In this document: positions 42,312 to 51,455 of the stretch, piece by piece
How the letters are laid out: every line of letters starts with the position of its first letter
How positions within the stretch are numbered: the stretch's first letter is position 1
DNA from: CAIXPS01 sp034430115
GTDB lineage: Bacteria; Chloroflexota; Anaerolineae; J036; Brachytrichaceae
Length of the DNA: 64,000 nucleotides
Assembly: GCA_034430115.1 (NCBI GenBank)
Contig: DAOUFG010000175.1
Span: 1 to 64,000, forward strand
Reading direction: 5' to 3'
The notes under the pieces: model-generated
Told to the model about the DNA's origin: nothing
Seen by the model: only the letters and a program-made list of their open reading frames with translations
Databases searched by the model: none
Made by a program: the position numbers and the translations under genes

Positions 42312-43445
42312 GTGTTCAATTCTCGCCTGTTCTCCATCATCCGCAAAGAGTTCATTCAAATCCGGCGTGACCCACGCACGCTCGCGCTGGCACTCGGCAT
42401 CCCGGTGATGCAACTATTTCTGCTGGGGTATGCCGCAACCAACGACGTGCGCAACGTGCCGCTGGCGATCTACGACCAGGATCGCGGCCCGGACGCGCGC
42501 AAATTGTTGGACGCATTTCGGTCGGCGGATTACTTTAAAGTGAGTTATGACGTAGACTCGGAGGCGGAATTGCGAACGCTGATCGAGCGCGGCGACGCGC
42601 GCGCCGGGCTCATCATCCCGCCGGATTACAGCCGGCAGGTGCAGGGCCAGGGGGATGCGCAAGTAGCCTTCATCCTCGACGGGTCCGACCCGACTTCGGC
42701 GTCCACCTCGCTGGCTGCCGCGCAGCAGATCGGCCAATCCTACGCCACGACGCTGCTCACCGAACGGTTGGCCGGGCGTGGGTTAGCCGCGGCGCTCAAC
42801 ATGCCGCTGGAGGTGCGCACACAGGTCTGGTATAACCCCGACCTCTCCAGCGCCTACTTCATGGTGCCCGGCCTAGTGGGCATGATCTTGCAAACGCTCA
42901 CCTCCATGCTCACGGCAAGCGCCGTGGTGCGCGAACGCGAGCGCGGCACCATCGAACAACTGATCGTCACGCCCATCCGCTCGTGGGAACTGCTGCTTGG
43001 GAAACTGGTGCCCTACGTCATCCTCGCGCTGGTCAACACGTTCGAGGTGCTGGTCATCGGCGCTGTGTGGTTCAAGGTGCCCGTGCGCGGCGACCTGTTG
43101 CTCATCACCGGCGTCTCGGGGCTGTTCCTTGTGTCAGGCCTGGGCATCGGGCTGCTAGCCAGCACCATCGCCAACACGCAACAAGAAGCCATGCTCACCG
43201 TGTGGACGACCATGCTGCCATCTATCTTTCTTTCGGGCTTCTTCTTCCCATTGGAGGCGATGCCGGCATTTCTGCAAGCCGTGTCGTACATCATGCCCCT
43301 GCGCTATTACCTGGTGGCGATCCGCTCGCTGATGTTAAAGGGCGTAGGGGCCGATTCGTTACAGGTGCAGATCATAGCGCTGGCCGTCTTCGGCCTGGGC
43401 ATCATGACGCTGGCCGCGCTGCGCTTCCGCAAGCGGCTGGACTAG
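42312..43445 (+). CDS. ABC-2 type permease (YhhJ/YbhR-like)
   Basis: A 377-aa membrane protein: one N-terminal helix (TLALALGIPVMQLFLLGYAA), a large extracytoplasmic domain (about 50-170) and five C-terminal helices. The motif ASAVVRERERGTIEQLIVTPI is diagnostic of ABC-2 permeases. It forms the membrane part of the exporter. A GTG at 42300 overlaps the tetR stop, but TGAGGT lies 5-6 nt before GTG 42312, which I prefer. E. coli has two permeases (YbhS, YbhR) and here only one, so a homodimer is likely. Confidence 0.9.
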   Translation: MFNSRLFSIIRKEFIQIRRDPRTLALALGIPVMQLFLLGYAATNDVRNVPLAIYDQDRGPDARKLLDAFRSADYFKVSYDVDSEAELRTLIERGDARAGLIIPPDYSRQVQGQGDAQVAFILDGSDPTSASTSLAAAQQIGQSYATTLLTERLAGRGLAAALNMPLEVRTQVWYNPDLSSAYFMVPGLVGMILQTLTSMLTASAVVRERERGTIEQLIVTPIRSWELLLGKLVPYVILALVNTFEVLVIGAVWFKVPVRGDLLLITGVSGLFLVSGLGIGLLASTIANTQQEAMLTVWTTMLPSIFLSGFFFPLEAMPAFLQAVSYIMPLRYYLVAIRSLMLKGVGADSLQVQIIALAVFGLGIMTLAALRFRKRLD

Positions 43446-43719
43446 GAATTTTAGATTTTCGATTGCCGATTTTGGATTCAGTTCACCATATAAGGGGAAA
43501 GACATCACCGCAGAGACGCAGAGGAAGTGATTGGATATTCGAGATTAGGGATTCGAGACTGGAAATTGGAAATGCGCGAATGGATAAACCGTGGATCCCG
43601 TAGCAGTAAAGGATGCACAATCCGTGAAATCCGTGGTTTTTGAAATCTCCAACCTCTCATCTCAAATCTCTAATCGCCAATCTCTATTCCCTGACCTCTT
43701 CCTGCAAACGAGGTTCATC
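43446..43719. repeat. Cluster of dispersed repeats inside the efflux operon
   Basis: In order: TTTTAGATTTTCGATTGCCG with GATTTTGGATT; CACCGCAGAGACGCAGAGG; ATTCGAGATTAGGGATTCGA with GACTGGAAATTGG; CCGTGGATC with CAATCCGTGAAATCCGTGG; and CTCATCTCAAATCTCTAATC with GCCAATCTC. It holds four repeat families in 250 bp and separates the permease from its fusion protein. Confidence 0.75.
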
Positions 43720-44979
43720 ATGAATCGATTAATTTCATTATTGACCGTACTCGTATTAGGGTTGGCCGGCTGCGGCGCGACCAATGGCGGGCCATTGACG
43801 GCCACCGGCACCGTCGAATCGACGGACGTGACCATCTCGCCCGAAGTGGGCGGGCGCGTGCTGGAAGTATCCGCACAGGAAGGCGATCACGTCAAAGCAG
43901 GGCAGGTGCTGGTGCGGCTGGACGATACGCTGCTGCAATCTCAATTGCGCCAGGCGCAGTCGTCACTCAAAGCGGCGCAGGCGAACTACGACCTGCTGGC
44001 CGCCGGGCCGACCGACGATCAGGTGCGCCAGGCCGAAGCGGCAGTGGTGATCGCAACGACCAACTATAGCCGCACGGTCACCAGTTCGCGCCAAACCGAT
44101 ATTGACGCTGCGCAAGCCGCCCTGAACGCCGCCAGCGAAGCCTACGACAAGGTGAAGGCCGGCCCGGAAAAGGAGGACTACGCCGCCGCCGAAGCGGCCT
44201 ATCGCAATGCCGAAGCTGCGCTGAAACAGGCCCAATTTGCCTACGACGCCACCTTCAAGCGCGACCCGGCCGGCATCAACGCCTCACCCGCCGCGCTGGC
44301 GCTGGAGCAGGCCACCAACAACTACGACGCGGCGAAGTCGGCTTACGACAAGGTGGCAAAGTCGCCCGATAACGCGCAGATTTCCGCCGCCTATCAGCAG
44401 GTGCAGGCGGCGCGCGCTGCCTTGGACAAGGCCAGGTCGCCCGCGCGCGATTTCGACGTTCAGCAAGCCCAGGCGCAGGTGGATCAGGCGCAGGCCGCCC
44501 TGGACGCGCTCAAAGCCGGTGCGCGCCAGCAACAACTGGACGCGGCCAAAGCCCAGGCGGAAGCGGCCCAGGCCGCGGTCGATACGCTACAAGTGCAAAT
44601 CAACAAGCTGGTGTTGACCTCCCCAATCGACGGCGTGCTGCTCACACGTTCGGTTGAGCCGGGCGAGATGGCCATTGCCGGCGCGCCGCTGCTTACGCTC
44701 TCGCAACTGGAGGACCTGAAGTTGACCGTCTACGTGCCCGAGGACGAGTATGGCAAGATCACGCTGGGCCAGGCGGCGCAGGTGAACGTGGATACTTTCC
44801 CGAACGTGACCTTCAACGCTACGGTGCGCTACATCGCCGACAAGGCAGAGTTCACCCCACGTAACGTACAAACGACGGAGGGCCGCCGCACCACTGTATT
44901 CGCCGTGCGGCTGGGCATCGCAGATTCATCCAACCGCCTCAAGCCCGGCATGCCCGCTGACGTGGTATTCGGGCAATAG
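43720..44979 (+). CDS. Membrane-fusion (HlyD/AcrA-type) lipoprotein of the ABC exporter
   Basis: A 419-aa protein with signal peptide and lipobox LAGC (residues about 16-19). A biotinyl-lipoyl half-domain (VGGRVLEVSAQEGDHVKAGQVLVRLDD) comes first. An Ala/Gln-rich coiled coil of about 200 residues follows, with repeated AAQANYDLLAAGPTDDQVRQ-like units. The second half-lipoyl region (LVLTSPIDGVLLTRSVEPGE) and beta-barrel (LTVYVPEDEYGKITLGQ) end it. It should link the ABC transporter to the cell envelope. The frame extends back to 43591, but that part is repeat sequence. GAGGT precedes ATG 43720. Confidence 0.9.
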   Translation: MNRLISLLTVLVLGLAGCGATNGGPLTATGTVESTDVTISPEVGGRVLEVSAQEGDHVKAGQVLVRLDDTLLQSQLRQAQSSLKAAQANYDLLAAGPTDDQVRQAEAAVVIATTNYSRTVTSSRQTDIDAAQAALNAASEAYDKVKAGPEKEDYAAAEAAYRNAEAALKQAQFAYDATFKRDPAGINASPAALALEQATNNYDAAKSAYDKVAKSPDNAQISAAYQQVQAARAALDKARSPARDFDVQQAQAQVDQAQAALDALKAGARQQQLDAAKAQAEAAQAAVDTLQVQINKLVLTSPIDGVLLTRSVEPGEMAIAGAPLLTLSQLEDLKLTVYVPEDEYGKITLGQAAQVNVDTFPNVTFNATVRYIADKAEFTPRNVQTTEGRRTTVFAVRLGIADSSNRLKPGMPADVVFGQ

Positions 44980-44991
44980 AGGAGAGGCCGT

Positions 44992-45936
44992 ATGAGCATT
45001 GCGCAAGCTGAGCACCTGATTACTGCATCTCACCTGAGCCGATCCTTTGGCTCCGTACACGCCGTGCAAGACGTGAGCCTGCAAGTCAACACCGGCGAGA
45101 TTTATGGGCTGGTTGGCCCGGACGGCGCCGGCAAGACCACCTTCATGCACCTGCTGTGCGGCTCGATCCGCGCCGACGCCGGGCAGGCCACCATCGCCGG
45201 GTATCGCGTGGATAAGCAGCCCGAACTGGCCCGCGCGCAGATCGGCTATCTTTCGCAGCGCTTCTCGCTCTATGAGGAACTGACGGTGCTGGAAAACATT
45301 CGCTTCTTCGCCGAAGTGCGCGGGTTGCCGGCGAACGAGTGGCGCCCGCGCTGCCATGAGATTTTGGCCTTCGTGGGGCTGGAGCAATTCAGCGACCGGC
45401 ACGCCAAATTGCTCTCGGGCGGCATGAAGCAAAAGCTGGGCCTGGCGGCGGCGCTGGTGCACCGCCCGCACATCATCCTGCTTGACGAACCAACCACCGG
45501 CGTGGACCCATTGACGCGCCAGGACTTCTGGCAACTGATCATCCGCCTGGTGAGCGAAGAGGGCGTGGCCGTGCTGGTGAGCACTCCCTATATGGACGAA
45601 GCGGCGCGCTGCACGCAGATCGGCTTTTTGCACCACGGCAAGCTGCTCACCGAGGGCACGCCGGGCGAATTGCGCGCCCGGATGCGCAGCAGCGTGGTGG
45701 AACTGGCCGGCTCGCCATTGCGCGAGTTGCGCCGCCTGGTCGCCGCCGACCCAGACGTGGAAAACGTGCAGATGTTCGGCGACCGGCTGCACCTGCGCGT
45801 GCCAAAGGAGAAGGCGGAAGGCGTGATCGCCCGTTTGCAGGCGGCCGGCACCGCCGTGGGCAACATCACCCGCCTGCTGCCCGTACAGCCACAATTGGAA
45901 GATGTCTTCATCGCGCTATCGGAGAGCGAATCATGA
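44992..45936 (+). CDS. ABC transporter ATPase 1 of the efflux operon
   Basis: A 314-aa ATP-binding subunit. Walker A GPDGAGKTT, signature LSGGMKQKLGLAAAL and Walker B IILLDEPTTGVDP are all complete. A C-terminal extension of about 80 residues is typical of ABC-2 exporters. It corresponds to the N-terminal half of E. coli YbhF. It overlaps the next ATPase gene by 4 bp (ATGA). Confidence 0.92.
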   Translation: MSIAQAEHLITASHLSRSFGSVHAVQDVSLQVNTGEIYGLVGPDGAGKTTFMHLLCGSIRADAGQATIAGYRVDKQPELARAQIGYLSQRFSLYEELTVLENIRFFAEVRGLPANEWRPRCHEILAFVGLEQFSDRHAKLLSGGMKQKLGLAAALVHRPHIILLDEPTTGVDPLTRQDFWQLIIRLVSEEGVAVLVSTPYMDEAARCTQIGFLHHGKLLTEGTPGELRARMRSSVVELAGSPLRELRRLVAADPDVENVQMFGDRLHLRVPKEKAEGVIARLQAAGTAVGNITRLLPVQPQLEDVFIALSESES

Positions 45937-46838
45937 GCAGCGTCATCGACGTCGACAATCTCACCCGCCGCTTCGGCCAGTTCACCGCGGTCGATCATAT
46001 TTCGTTCCAGGTGCAGGCCGGCGAGGTGGTGGGCTACCTGGGGCCGAACGGCAGCGGCAAGACGACCACCATTCGCATGTTGTTGGGGCTGTTGCGCCCC
46101 AGCGACGGACGCGCCAGCGTGTTGGGCTACGACATCCGCCGCGATACGGAACGGCTGCGCGCGTTGTGCGGCTATATGTCGCAGAAGTTCTCGCTCTACG
46201 ATGAGCTGACGGTGCTGGAAAACCTGACCTTCTATGCTGGTGTCTATGGGGTGAACCGTCGTGAGCGGCTGGACGAGGTGCTGCACTGGGTGGGTTTGCA
46301 GGGGCAGGAACAGCAACGCACCTCCGCGCTCTCCAGCGGTTGGCGGCAACGCCTGGCGCTGGCGACGGCGCTGATCCATCGCCCGCAACTGCTGTTCCTC
46401 GACGAGCCCACCAGCGGCGTGGACCCCTCGGCGCGGCGCGCTTTTTGGGACCTGATCTATGACCTCTCAAGCCAGGGCGTCACCATATTGGTCACCACGC
46501 ACTACATGGACGAGGCGGAATATTGCGGGCGTGTGGGCATCATGCGCGCCGGGAAGCTGCTGGCGTTCGACACGCCCCTGGCGCTCAAAACGCATACCCT
46601 CTCCGGCCACGCGTGGGATGTCTTCGCCCAGCCGGTGCTGAAGGGGCTTCGCATCCTGGAACATACGCCGGGCGTGTTGCGCACCGGGCTGGCCGGCGAC
46701 CATCTGCGGGCGATCACCGCACCTGGCGTCAACGCGGACGCCCTGCGCACCGTGTTGGCGAGCGCCAGCATCGCCGTCACTGCGTTGGACCAGGTGGAAC
46801 CGACGCTGGAGGACGTCTTCCTCTCCCTGGCGGGATAA
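45933..46838 (+). CDS. ABC transporter ATPase 2 of the efflux operon
   Basis: A 301-aa ATP-binding subunit. Walker A GPNGSGKTT and Walker B LLFLDEPTSGVDP are intact, but the signature is LSSGWRQRLALATAL, with Ser-Gly-Trp where LSGGQ is usual. It corresponds to the C-terminal half of YbhF. With ATPase 1 it likely forms an asymmetric pair. It is translationally coupled to ATPase 1. Confidence 0.92.
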   Translation: MSSVIDVDNLTRRFGQFTAVDHISFQVQAGEVVGYLGPNGSGKTTTIRMLLGLLRPSDGRASVLGYDIRRDTERLRALCGYMSQKFSLYDELTVLENLTFYAGVYGVNRRERLDEVLHWVGLQGQEQQRTSALSSGWRQRLALATALIHRPQLLFLDEPTSGVDPSARRAFWDLIYDLSSQGVTILVTTHYMDEAEYCGRVGIMRAGKLLAFDTPLALKTHTLSGHAWDVFAQPVLKGLRILEHTPGVLRTGLAGDHLRAITAPGVNADALRTVLASASIAVTALDQVEPTLEDVFLSLAG

Positions 46839-46861
46839 GATGCCACAGTTCGCGGTCAGGC

Positions 46862-46990
46862 TCACACAAAGGCCAGAAAAACCACGAAGAGGTTCTTTTA
46901 AATGCTTGGCTTCTTTGCTCCTTTGTTTCTTTGCTCCTTTGTTTCTCTGCTTCTTTGCTTTTTGTGCCCTTGCGTTCTTCGTTGTTTCGC
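46862..46990. repeat. CACAAAGG / TTCTTTGCTCCTTTG repeat block
   Basis: ACACAAAGGCCAGAAAAACC (about 46864-46883) is followed by three near-identical units of 15-16 bp (TTCTTTGCTCCTTTG at 46911, again at 46927, and TTCTCTGCTTCTTTG at 46943), then TTTTTGTGCCCTTGCG. It lies downstream of two convergent genes. Confidence 0.7.
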
Positions 46991-47020
46991 ATGAGCCAGA
47001 TCCTTTTTGGCAGTTGGAGG

Positions 47021-47863
47021 CTACTCCACCGGGTAGGCCACGATGCCGACGGTGCCCGGCCCCAGGTGTGCGCTCACGGCGATGGACAGATTGGCGATGA
47101 AGGTTTCGTGGCAATTCAACGTCTGGCGCACACGCTCCAGCAGAGCCTGGCCGGCCTCCGGCGCACGCGCATGCACCACCGCCACGTTCACCATGCGATC
47201 TCCCAGCCGCTGGCGCATGGCATCGATGATGTAGCTGAGCGCCTTCTGTCGGGTGCGCACCCGGTCGGCCATCTCAAGCGCACCCTCTCGCAGCGCGATG
47301 ATGGGCTTGATGCTCAACAGCGACGACAGCGTGGCCTGCAATGCCCGCACCCGTCCGCTCAGGTAGGCATATTCCAACGAGTCGATGGTGAACACGATGT
47401 GCATATTGCGATTGATGAACGCCATGCGACCTAAGATGCTCTGCAACGATTCGCCCGCGCGGTCCATCAGGCGTGCGTCGCGGCACATATAGCCCATCCC
47501 GGCCGAGCCGTTGCCCGTGTCGTAGGGCACCACGTGCAGTTCGCCGGCCAACTCGCGCGCAGCCTGCGCCGCTGAAGCAAACATCCCCGATAGCTTGCCC
47601 GACAGGTGCAACGAGAGGATCGTATCGCCGGGCCTGGCGATGCGCCGGTAGACCTCTATAAATTGAAAGGGCGACGGCGTGGCGGTTTTGGGGATCGTGC
47701 GGGTAGTTTCTACGAGGCGATAAAATCCCTCGTCGTCCAGGTCAACGCCCTGGATAAAGGTGCGTTCACCGATGGACAGATGAACGGGAACCACTTCAAT
47801 GTCATACACGGCGGGCCAGTCGGATGGCATATCAACCGAACCATCGGTCACAATGTGCAGCAT
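47021..47863 (-). CDS. DegV family fatty-acid-binding protein
   Basis: A 280-aa protein. It starts MLHIVTDGSVDMPSDW, has the loop TIPKTATPSPFQF, the segment ILSLHLSGKLSGMFASA and the fatty-acid-pocket strand VVPYDTGNGSAGMG. DegV/FakB proteins bind a fatty acid and present it to a kinase (FakA). No fakA is in this window. The frame extends 44 codons further, but GAGGTG just before ATG 47863 and the family N-terminus fix the start. It is a single gene, convergent with the efflux operon. Confidence 0.9.
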   Translation of the reverse strand: MLHIVTDGSVDMPSDWPAVYDIEVVPVHLSIGERTFIQGVDLDDEGFYRLVETTRTIPKTATPSPFQFIEVYRRIARPGDTILSLHLSGKLSGMFASAAQAARELAGELHVVPYDTGNGSAGMGYMCRDARLMDRAGESLQSILGRMAFINRNMHIVFTIDSLEYAYLSGRVRALQATLSSLLSIKPIIALREGALEMADRVRTRQKALSYIIDAMRQRLGDRMVNVAVVHARAPEAGQALLERVRQTLNCHETFIANLSIAVSAHLGPGTVGIVAYPVE

Positions 47864-48024
47864 GTTTGGTTCACCTCGCACTGCGCGTGATGGATGCACG
47901 CTTATCTTAGCCCCAAAACACAAAAGTCCCCCTTCTGAAGTGCAGATGCTGTGCGCTTGGCAAAACGGGTTGTTTGAAAGAGAGTTGGCGCACAAAACAG
48001 GATGTCGCCTCAGTGCCTTGGCAT

Positions 48025-48795
48025 CTAGGGGTACAGGTAGGGGCTATCCGGCTGGCTGGTAGGTTCAATCTTGTCGGGGATGATGATGGGCATTTGCTGG
48101 CCCGCGAAATCCCCGACGTTAAACTTGCCCGTCACGTGCACCCAGCTATCCACCTTTAATGCGCCGGCCTGGTCCGTCTTCACCAGCAGCCCCACTGCAG
48201 AGGCATCGGCCACGCAACAGGTGATCGCAAAACGCGAGACCCAGAACTGGTCCGCCGCGTCGCGCGGATCCTTATACACAAAGCCGACCAGGTCCACGGA
48301 TTGGCCAATGTAGGCGCTTGGGTCGCTATTGAGCGCAAAATCGTGCAGCCAGTCCAGGATGTTCTTTGGCCCGCTGGCGGCACGTTGCAAGGTGACGGTG
48401 TTCCCCGGCCGCACCGCAGTGGTGCTGCCCATGCTCTGGCTGCCCACGGCGCTCGCGCCCAACGGGCGGGCCGGCACCACCAGCCCCAGGATCACCGGAA
48501 TCGCAATCAGCGCAATGCCGGACCAGGAAAGGCCTTTCGGGCGCTGCGTGAGCCGCTCGACCGGCTCATCCCCAGCCCGCACCCGTGTTCTGAACCAGGG
48601 GAGGGAGCGATTCTCCCACAGGCGCATGAGCAACATCCCGGCGAACCCGATCAGCAATAAAAGCGCCACAAAGGTCAACCAGGCAAAGCGCTCATTGATG
48701 TAAAACGTCAGCGTGCCGCTGCTGATCTTCATCAGCAACATCGCCCCCAGCCCCACCAGCACGAGCGTTTTTAGAATCGTCTCAAGCCTTTTCAT
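48025..48795 (-). CDS. TIGR03943/DUF1980 family membrane protein
   Basis: A 256-aa protein with two or three N-terminal membrane helices (ILKTLVLVGLGAMLLMKISSG; LTFVALLLLIGFAGMLLM; IALIAIPVILGLVV). A soluble OB-like domain follows, with VDLVGFVYKDP, FAITCCVADASAVGLLV and WVHVTGKF. The CC pair in ITCCVADA is a family hallmark and may bind metal. Its gene follows the DUF318 permease in the same direction, as it does in many bacteria. It lies 2.7 kb from a zinc importer, so a zinc-related role is possible but unproven. Confidence 0.82.
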   Translation of the reverse strand: MKRLETILKTLVLVGLGAMLLMKISSGTLTFYINERFAWLTFVALLLLIGFAGMLLMRLWENRSLPWFRTRVRAGDEPVERLTQRPKGLSWSGIALIAIPVILGLVVPARPLGASAVGSQSMGSTTAVRPGNTVTLQRAASGPKNILDWLHDFALNSDPSAYIGQSVDLVGFVYKDPRDAADQFWVSRFAITCCVADASAVGLLVKTDQAGALKVDSWVHVTGKFNVGDFAGQQMPIIIPDKIEPTSQPDSPYLYP

Positions 48796-48903
48796 TTTTT
48801 ATTTTGGATTTGTGATTTTCGACTTTAGTTCCGTCATTGCCCACATCGTTGCCCCAAGTGGGCCAAATAATCGGCAATCGGAAATCTAAAATCGTAAATT
48901 GAT
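48794..48903. repeat. Dispersed GATTTTCGA repeat between the TIGR03943 and permease genes
   Basis: TTTATTTTGGATTTGTGATT and TTCGACTTTAG (about 48797-48827) face CGGCAATCGGAAATCTAAAA and TCG (about 48870-48893). It is an imperfect inverted repeat of the same family as at 35.9 kb. Confidence 0.65.
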
Positions 48904-49962
48904 TCACCAGCCCAGGTTCAAGTTGATCACCAGCCCGATGAATATTGCCGCGAAGAGCGGCAACAGGATCAGGTAGAGCACCACGCGGCGGCGGAACACG
49001 CCCAGGAACATCATGGTGCTCTTGATGTCCACCATCGGCCCAAACACCAGGAAGGCGATGATCGACCCGGTGGTGAACGTGTTGACGAACGAGAGCGCCA
49101 GGAAGGCATCCACCGTGCTGCACACCGAGAGCACGAACGCCAGCAAACACAGCGCGATGACCGAGGTCACCGGGCTGGTGCCGATGCTCACCAGCAATTG
49201 CTGCGGCACCAACGTCTGCAAGGTAGTGGAGATGAGCGTGCCGATCACCAGATAGCGCCCAACGTCAAAGAAATCATCCGCGCCGATGCCGATTGCGCGC
49301 TGCCACTTGCGGGCCGGGCTCTCCACGTGAATAGCGCCCGGTGGGATGAGATCCGTCGAACCGCCCATCAGCGGCGCGAGCGAGGCCGGGCGCAATACCC
49401 GGATGAGGCTCGGCTGCACACTGAACACCAGGCCAATCGACATCGCCAGCACAAAGCTGAACCCAAGACGGGCCCAGAACACGCTGCTGAACCCAAACGC
49501 CGCATAGGTGCTGGCGATGACGATGGGGTTCAACACAGGCGCACCCAGCAAGAAGGCAATACCGGCCGAAACGGGCAGCCCTTTTTGATATAACCGCCGC
49601 ACCACCGGCACCACTCCGCACTCACAGACGGGGAAAATCATGCCCAACAGCGCGCCCATCACCGTGGCCAGGAACTTGTTGCGCGGGACGAGGCGCGCCA
49701 TCTCGTCGGGCGTGACGAACACGGCGATCACCCCCGAAGCAAACGAGCCAAGCAACAGGAAAGGAATCGCCTCGATGAAAATGCCCAGGAAGCGGGTGAC
49801 GTAGGTCTGGAACAGGTCAGCGGCATTGAGCGCCGGTGCAAGCCCAAGTGCGGGGAGCACGAACACCAGCGCGGCAGAAATGAGCAGAATTACCGCAATG
49901 AGCGCGATAAATGACAGCGAACGTTGTCTTGTCATGAAACGAGCTAACTTTCCTTTATGCAC
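48904..49962 (-). CDS. DUF318/YraQ-type permease
   Basis: A 352-aa membrane protein with about eight helices in two similar halves. Conserved pieces include FLLGSFASGVIAVF, PVCECGVVPVVRRLYQKGLP (two Cys in the loop) and AFVLSVCSTVDAFLALSF. The C-x-C-G/VC-S-T pattern is typical of this permease family, whose substrate is not established. GTG 49962 is possible; ATG 49935 (MTRQRSLSF) is an alternative start. It precedes the TIGR03943 gene by about 110 bp and is divergent from the gene at 50051. Confidence 0.82.
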   Translation of the reverse strand: MHKGKLARFMTRQRSLSFIALIAVILLISAALVFVLPALGLAPALNAADLFQTYVTRFLGIFIEAIPFLLLGSFASGVIAVFVTPDEMARLVPRNKFLATVMGALLGMIFPVCECGVVPVVRRLYQKGLPVSAGIAFLLGAPVLNPIVIASTYAAFGFSSVFWARLGFSFVLAMSIGLVFSVQPSLIRVLRPASLAPLMGGSTDLIPPGAIHVESPARKWQRAIGIGADDFFDVGRYLVIGTLISTTLQTLVPQQLLVSIGTSPVTSVIALCLLAFVLSVCSTVDAFLALSFVNTFTTGSIIAFLVFGPMVDIKSTMMFLGVFRRRVVLYLILLPLFAAIFIGLVINLNLGW

Positions 49963-50050
49963 AGGCGTGGGCGAGTATTATGTGGAGAGCACCCGCATTC
50001 ACCGCCAACATGCGCGGATTATAGCGCCCGGATGCAGTATCATCAGCGCC

Positions 50051-51427
50051 ATGCATCCGGATCGGCTAGACAAGACCGTCATCATCGTGCTGCTGAGCCT
50101 GACCATCCTGATCGGCATCACGTTGTTGCGTGGCGACCAGGTGGGCATACAAGTGACCCAGACGACACCAGCGGCAAACACCCGGGGCGTAACCACGCGC
50201 ACCCAACTGGCAATTACCTTTAGCGAGCCCATCCAGCCGGCCGGCCTGGAAAGCAGCCTGCGCATCACCCCGGCGCTCTCGGTCACGCTGCATTGGAACG
50301 GCAACTCGGCCTACCTGACGCCCCAACACGCGCTGCAAAGCGACACCACCTACACGATTACACTGCCGGCCGGCGTGCGCAGCGAACGCGGGCGCGCGTT
50401 GCTGCACGATGTAAGCTGGTCCTTTCACACCGGGCACCCGCGCATCATCTATCTCTCACCCGCCTCCGGCATCGGGAACCTGTACATCAGCGAAGCTGAT
50501 TCCGACCAACCACCCAAGGCGATTACGACAGAATTGTTCGGCGTCTACGATTACGCCGTCAGCCCCGATGGCCGGCAAATCGTCTACGCCAGCGGCGGCG
50601 ATAAGGTCGGCCAAAACAACCTATGGGTGGTCAACCCCGACGGCACCGGCCGCCAGTTGCTCCTGCCCTGCACCAACCTGATGTGCCAATCCCCCGCCTG
50701 GTCCGCCGACGGCACGCGCATCGCCTTCGAGCAACGCACCCTGGTGTCGGGCGGCTACCCAGGCCCTGGGCGCATCTGGATATTGGATCTAACCACCCAG
50801 ACGGTGACGCCGCTGCTGCAAGATAACCAGCAATTAGGCACCCTGCCGCGTTGGGCACCGCAGGGGGATAAGCTGGCCTACTACAACCCGGTGAAAAACC
50901 TGGTGACCGTGCTAGACACCACGAACGGCCAGCGTATGGAGTTGACAAGCGATTTGGGGGATTCGGGCGTCTGGTCGCCCGACGCGCAACAACTGATTTA
51001 CCCGCAGATTTTCACGATCGGCACCGAGAGCGACGCGCACCTGCTGCGGGTTGACCTGGCCAGCACCATCATCACGCCAGTGCTGCCGCTCACCTCCAGC
51101 AATAACGCCACGACCGTCGCTTGGTCGCCCACCGGCGAGTGGCTGGCGTTCGGGTTGCAAGACAGCGGCGTGCAACAAAAGGGCTCACCCTCCGGGCCGC
51201 AGATATGGGTCAGCCACCCCGACGGCGCCGATGCACATGCCATCACAAGTGAACCTGGCTTCTCCTACGACCGCTTCGCCTGGAGCCCCGATGGCGAGTG
51301 GCTGCTGGCCACACGCCATGATTTGCAAACCCCCAACGCCAAACCAGAGGTGTGGCTGATGCGCAAAGACGGCAGCGAGCGCCGTCTACTGGTCCAAGAC
51401 GCCACGCTACCCGCCTGGGCGCCGTGA
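50051..51427 (+). CDS. TolB-like beta-propeller protein with Ig-like (Big_5/SbsA) domain
   Basis: A 458-aa protein with an N-terminal membrane anchor (VIIVLLSLTILIGITLL). An Ig-like domain (about 40-125; TRTQLAITFSEPIQPAGLE to LLHDVSWSFHTG) comes next. Then six WD40-like/TolB blades follow, marked SPDGRQIVYAS, SADGTRIAFEQ, APQGDKLAYYN, SPDAQQLIYPQ, SPTGEWLAFGL and SPDGEWLLATR. It is probably anchored outside the cell and binds proteins or glycans. No enzyme motif is present. ATG 50051 is chosen; the longer frame from 49826 would overlap the divergent permease gene. Confidence 0.75.
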   Translation: MHPDRLDKTVIIVLLSLTILIGITLLRGDQVGIQVTQTTPAANTRGVTTRTQLAITFSEPIQPAGLESSLRITPALSVTLHWNGNSAYLTPQHALQSDTTYTITLPAGVRSERGRALLHDVSWSFHTGHPRIIYLSPASGIGNLYISEADSDQPPKAITTELFGVYDYAVSPDGRQIVYASGGDKVGQNNLWVVNPDGTGRQLLLPCTNLMCQSPAWSADGTRIAFEQRTLVSGGYPGPGRIWILDLTTQTVTPLLQDNQQLGTLPRWAPQGDKLAYYNPVKNLVTVLDTTNGQRMELTSDLGDSGVWSPDAQQLIYPQIFTIGTESDAHLLRVDLASTIITPVLPLTSSNNATTVAWSPTGEWLAFGLQDSGVQQKGSPSGPQIWVSHPDGADAHAITSEPGFSYDRFAWSPDGEWLLATRHDLQTPNAKPEVWLMRKDGSERRLLVQDATLPAWAP

Positions 51428-51455
51428 CATGAATCCGCGAATCGATGCGGAATCG

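Noticed and set aside
43591..43719. 43-codon extension of the membrane-fusion protein
   Set aside because: It translates dispersed repeats; the lipoprotein signal peptide begins at ATG 43720.
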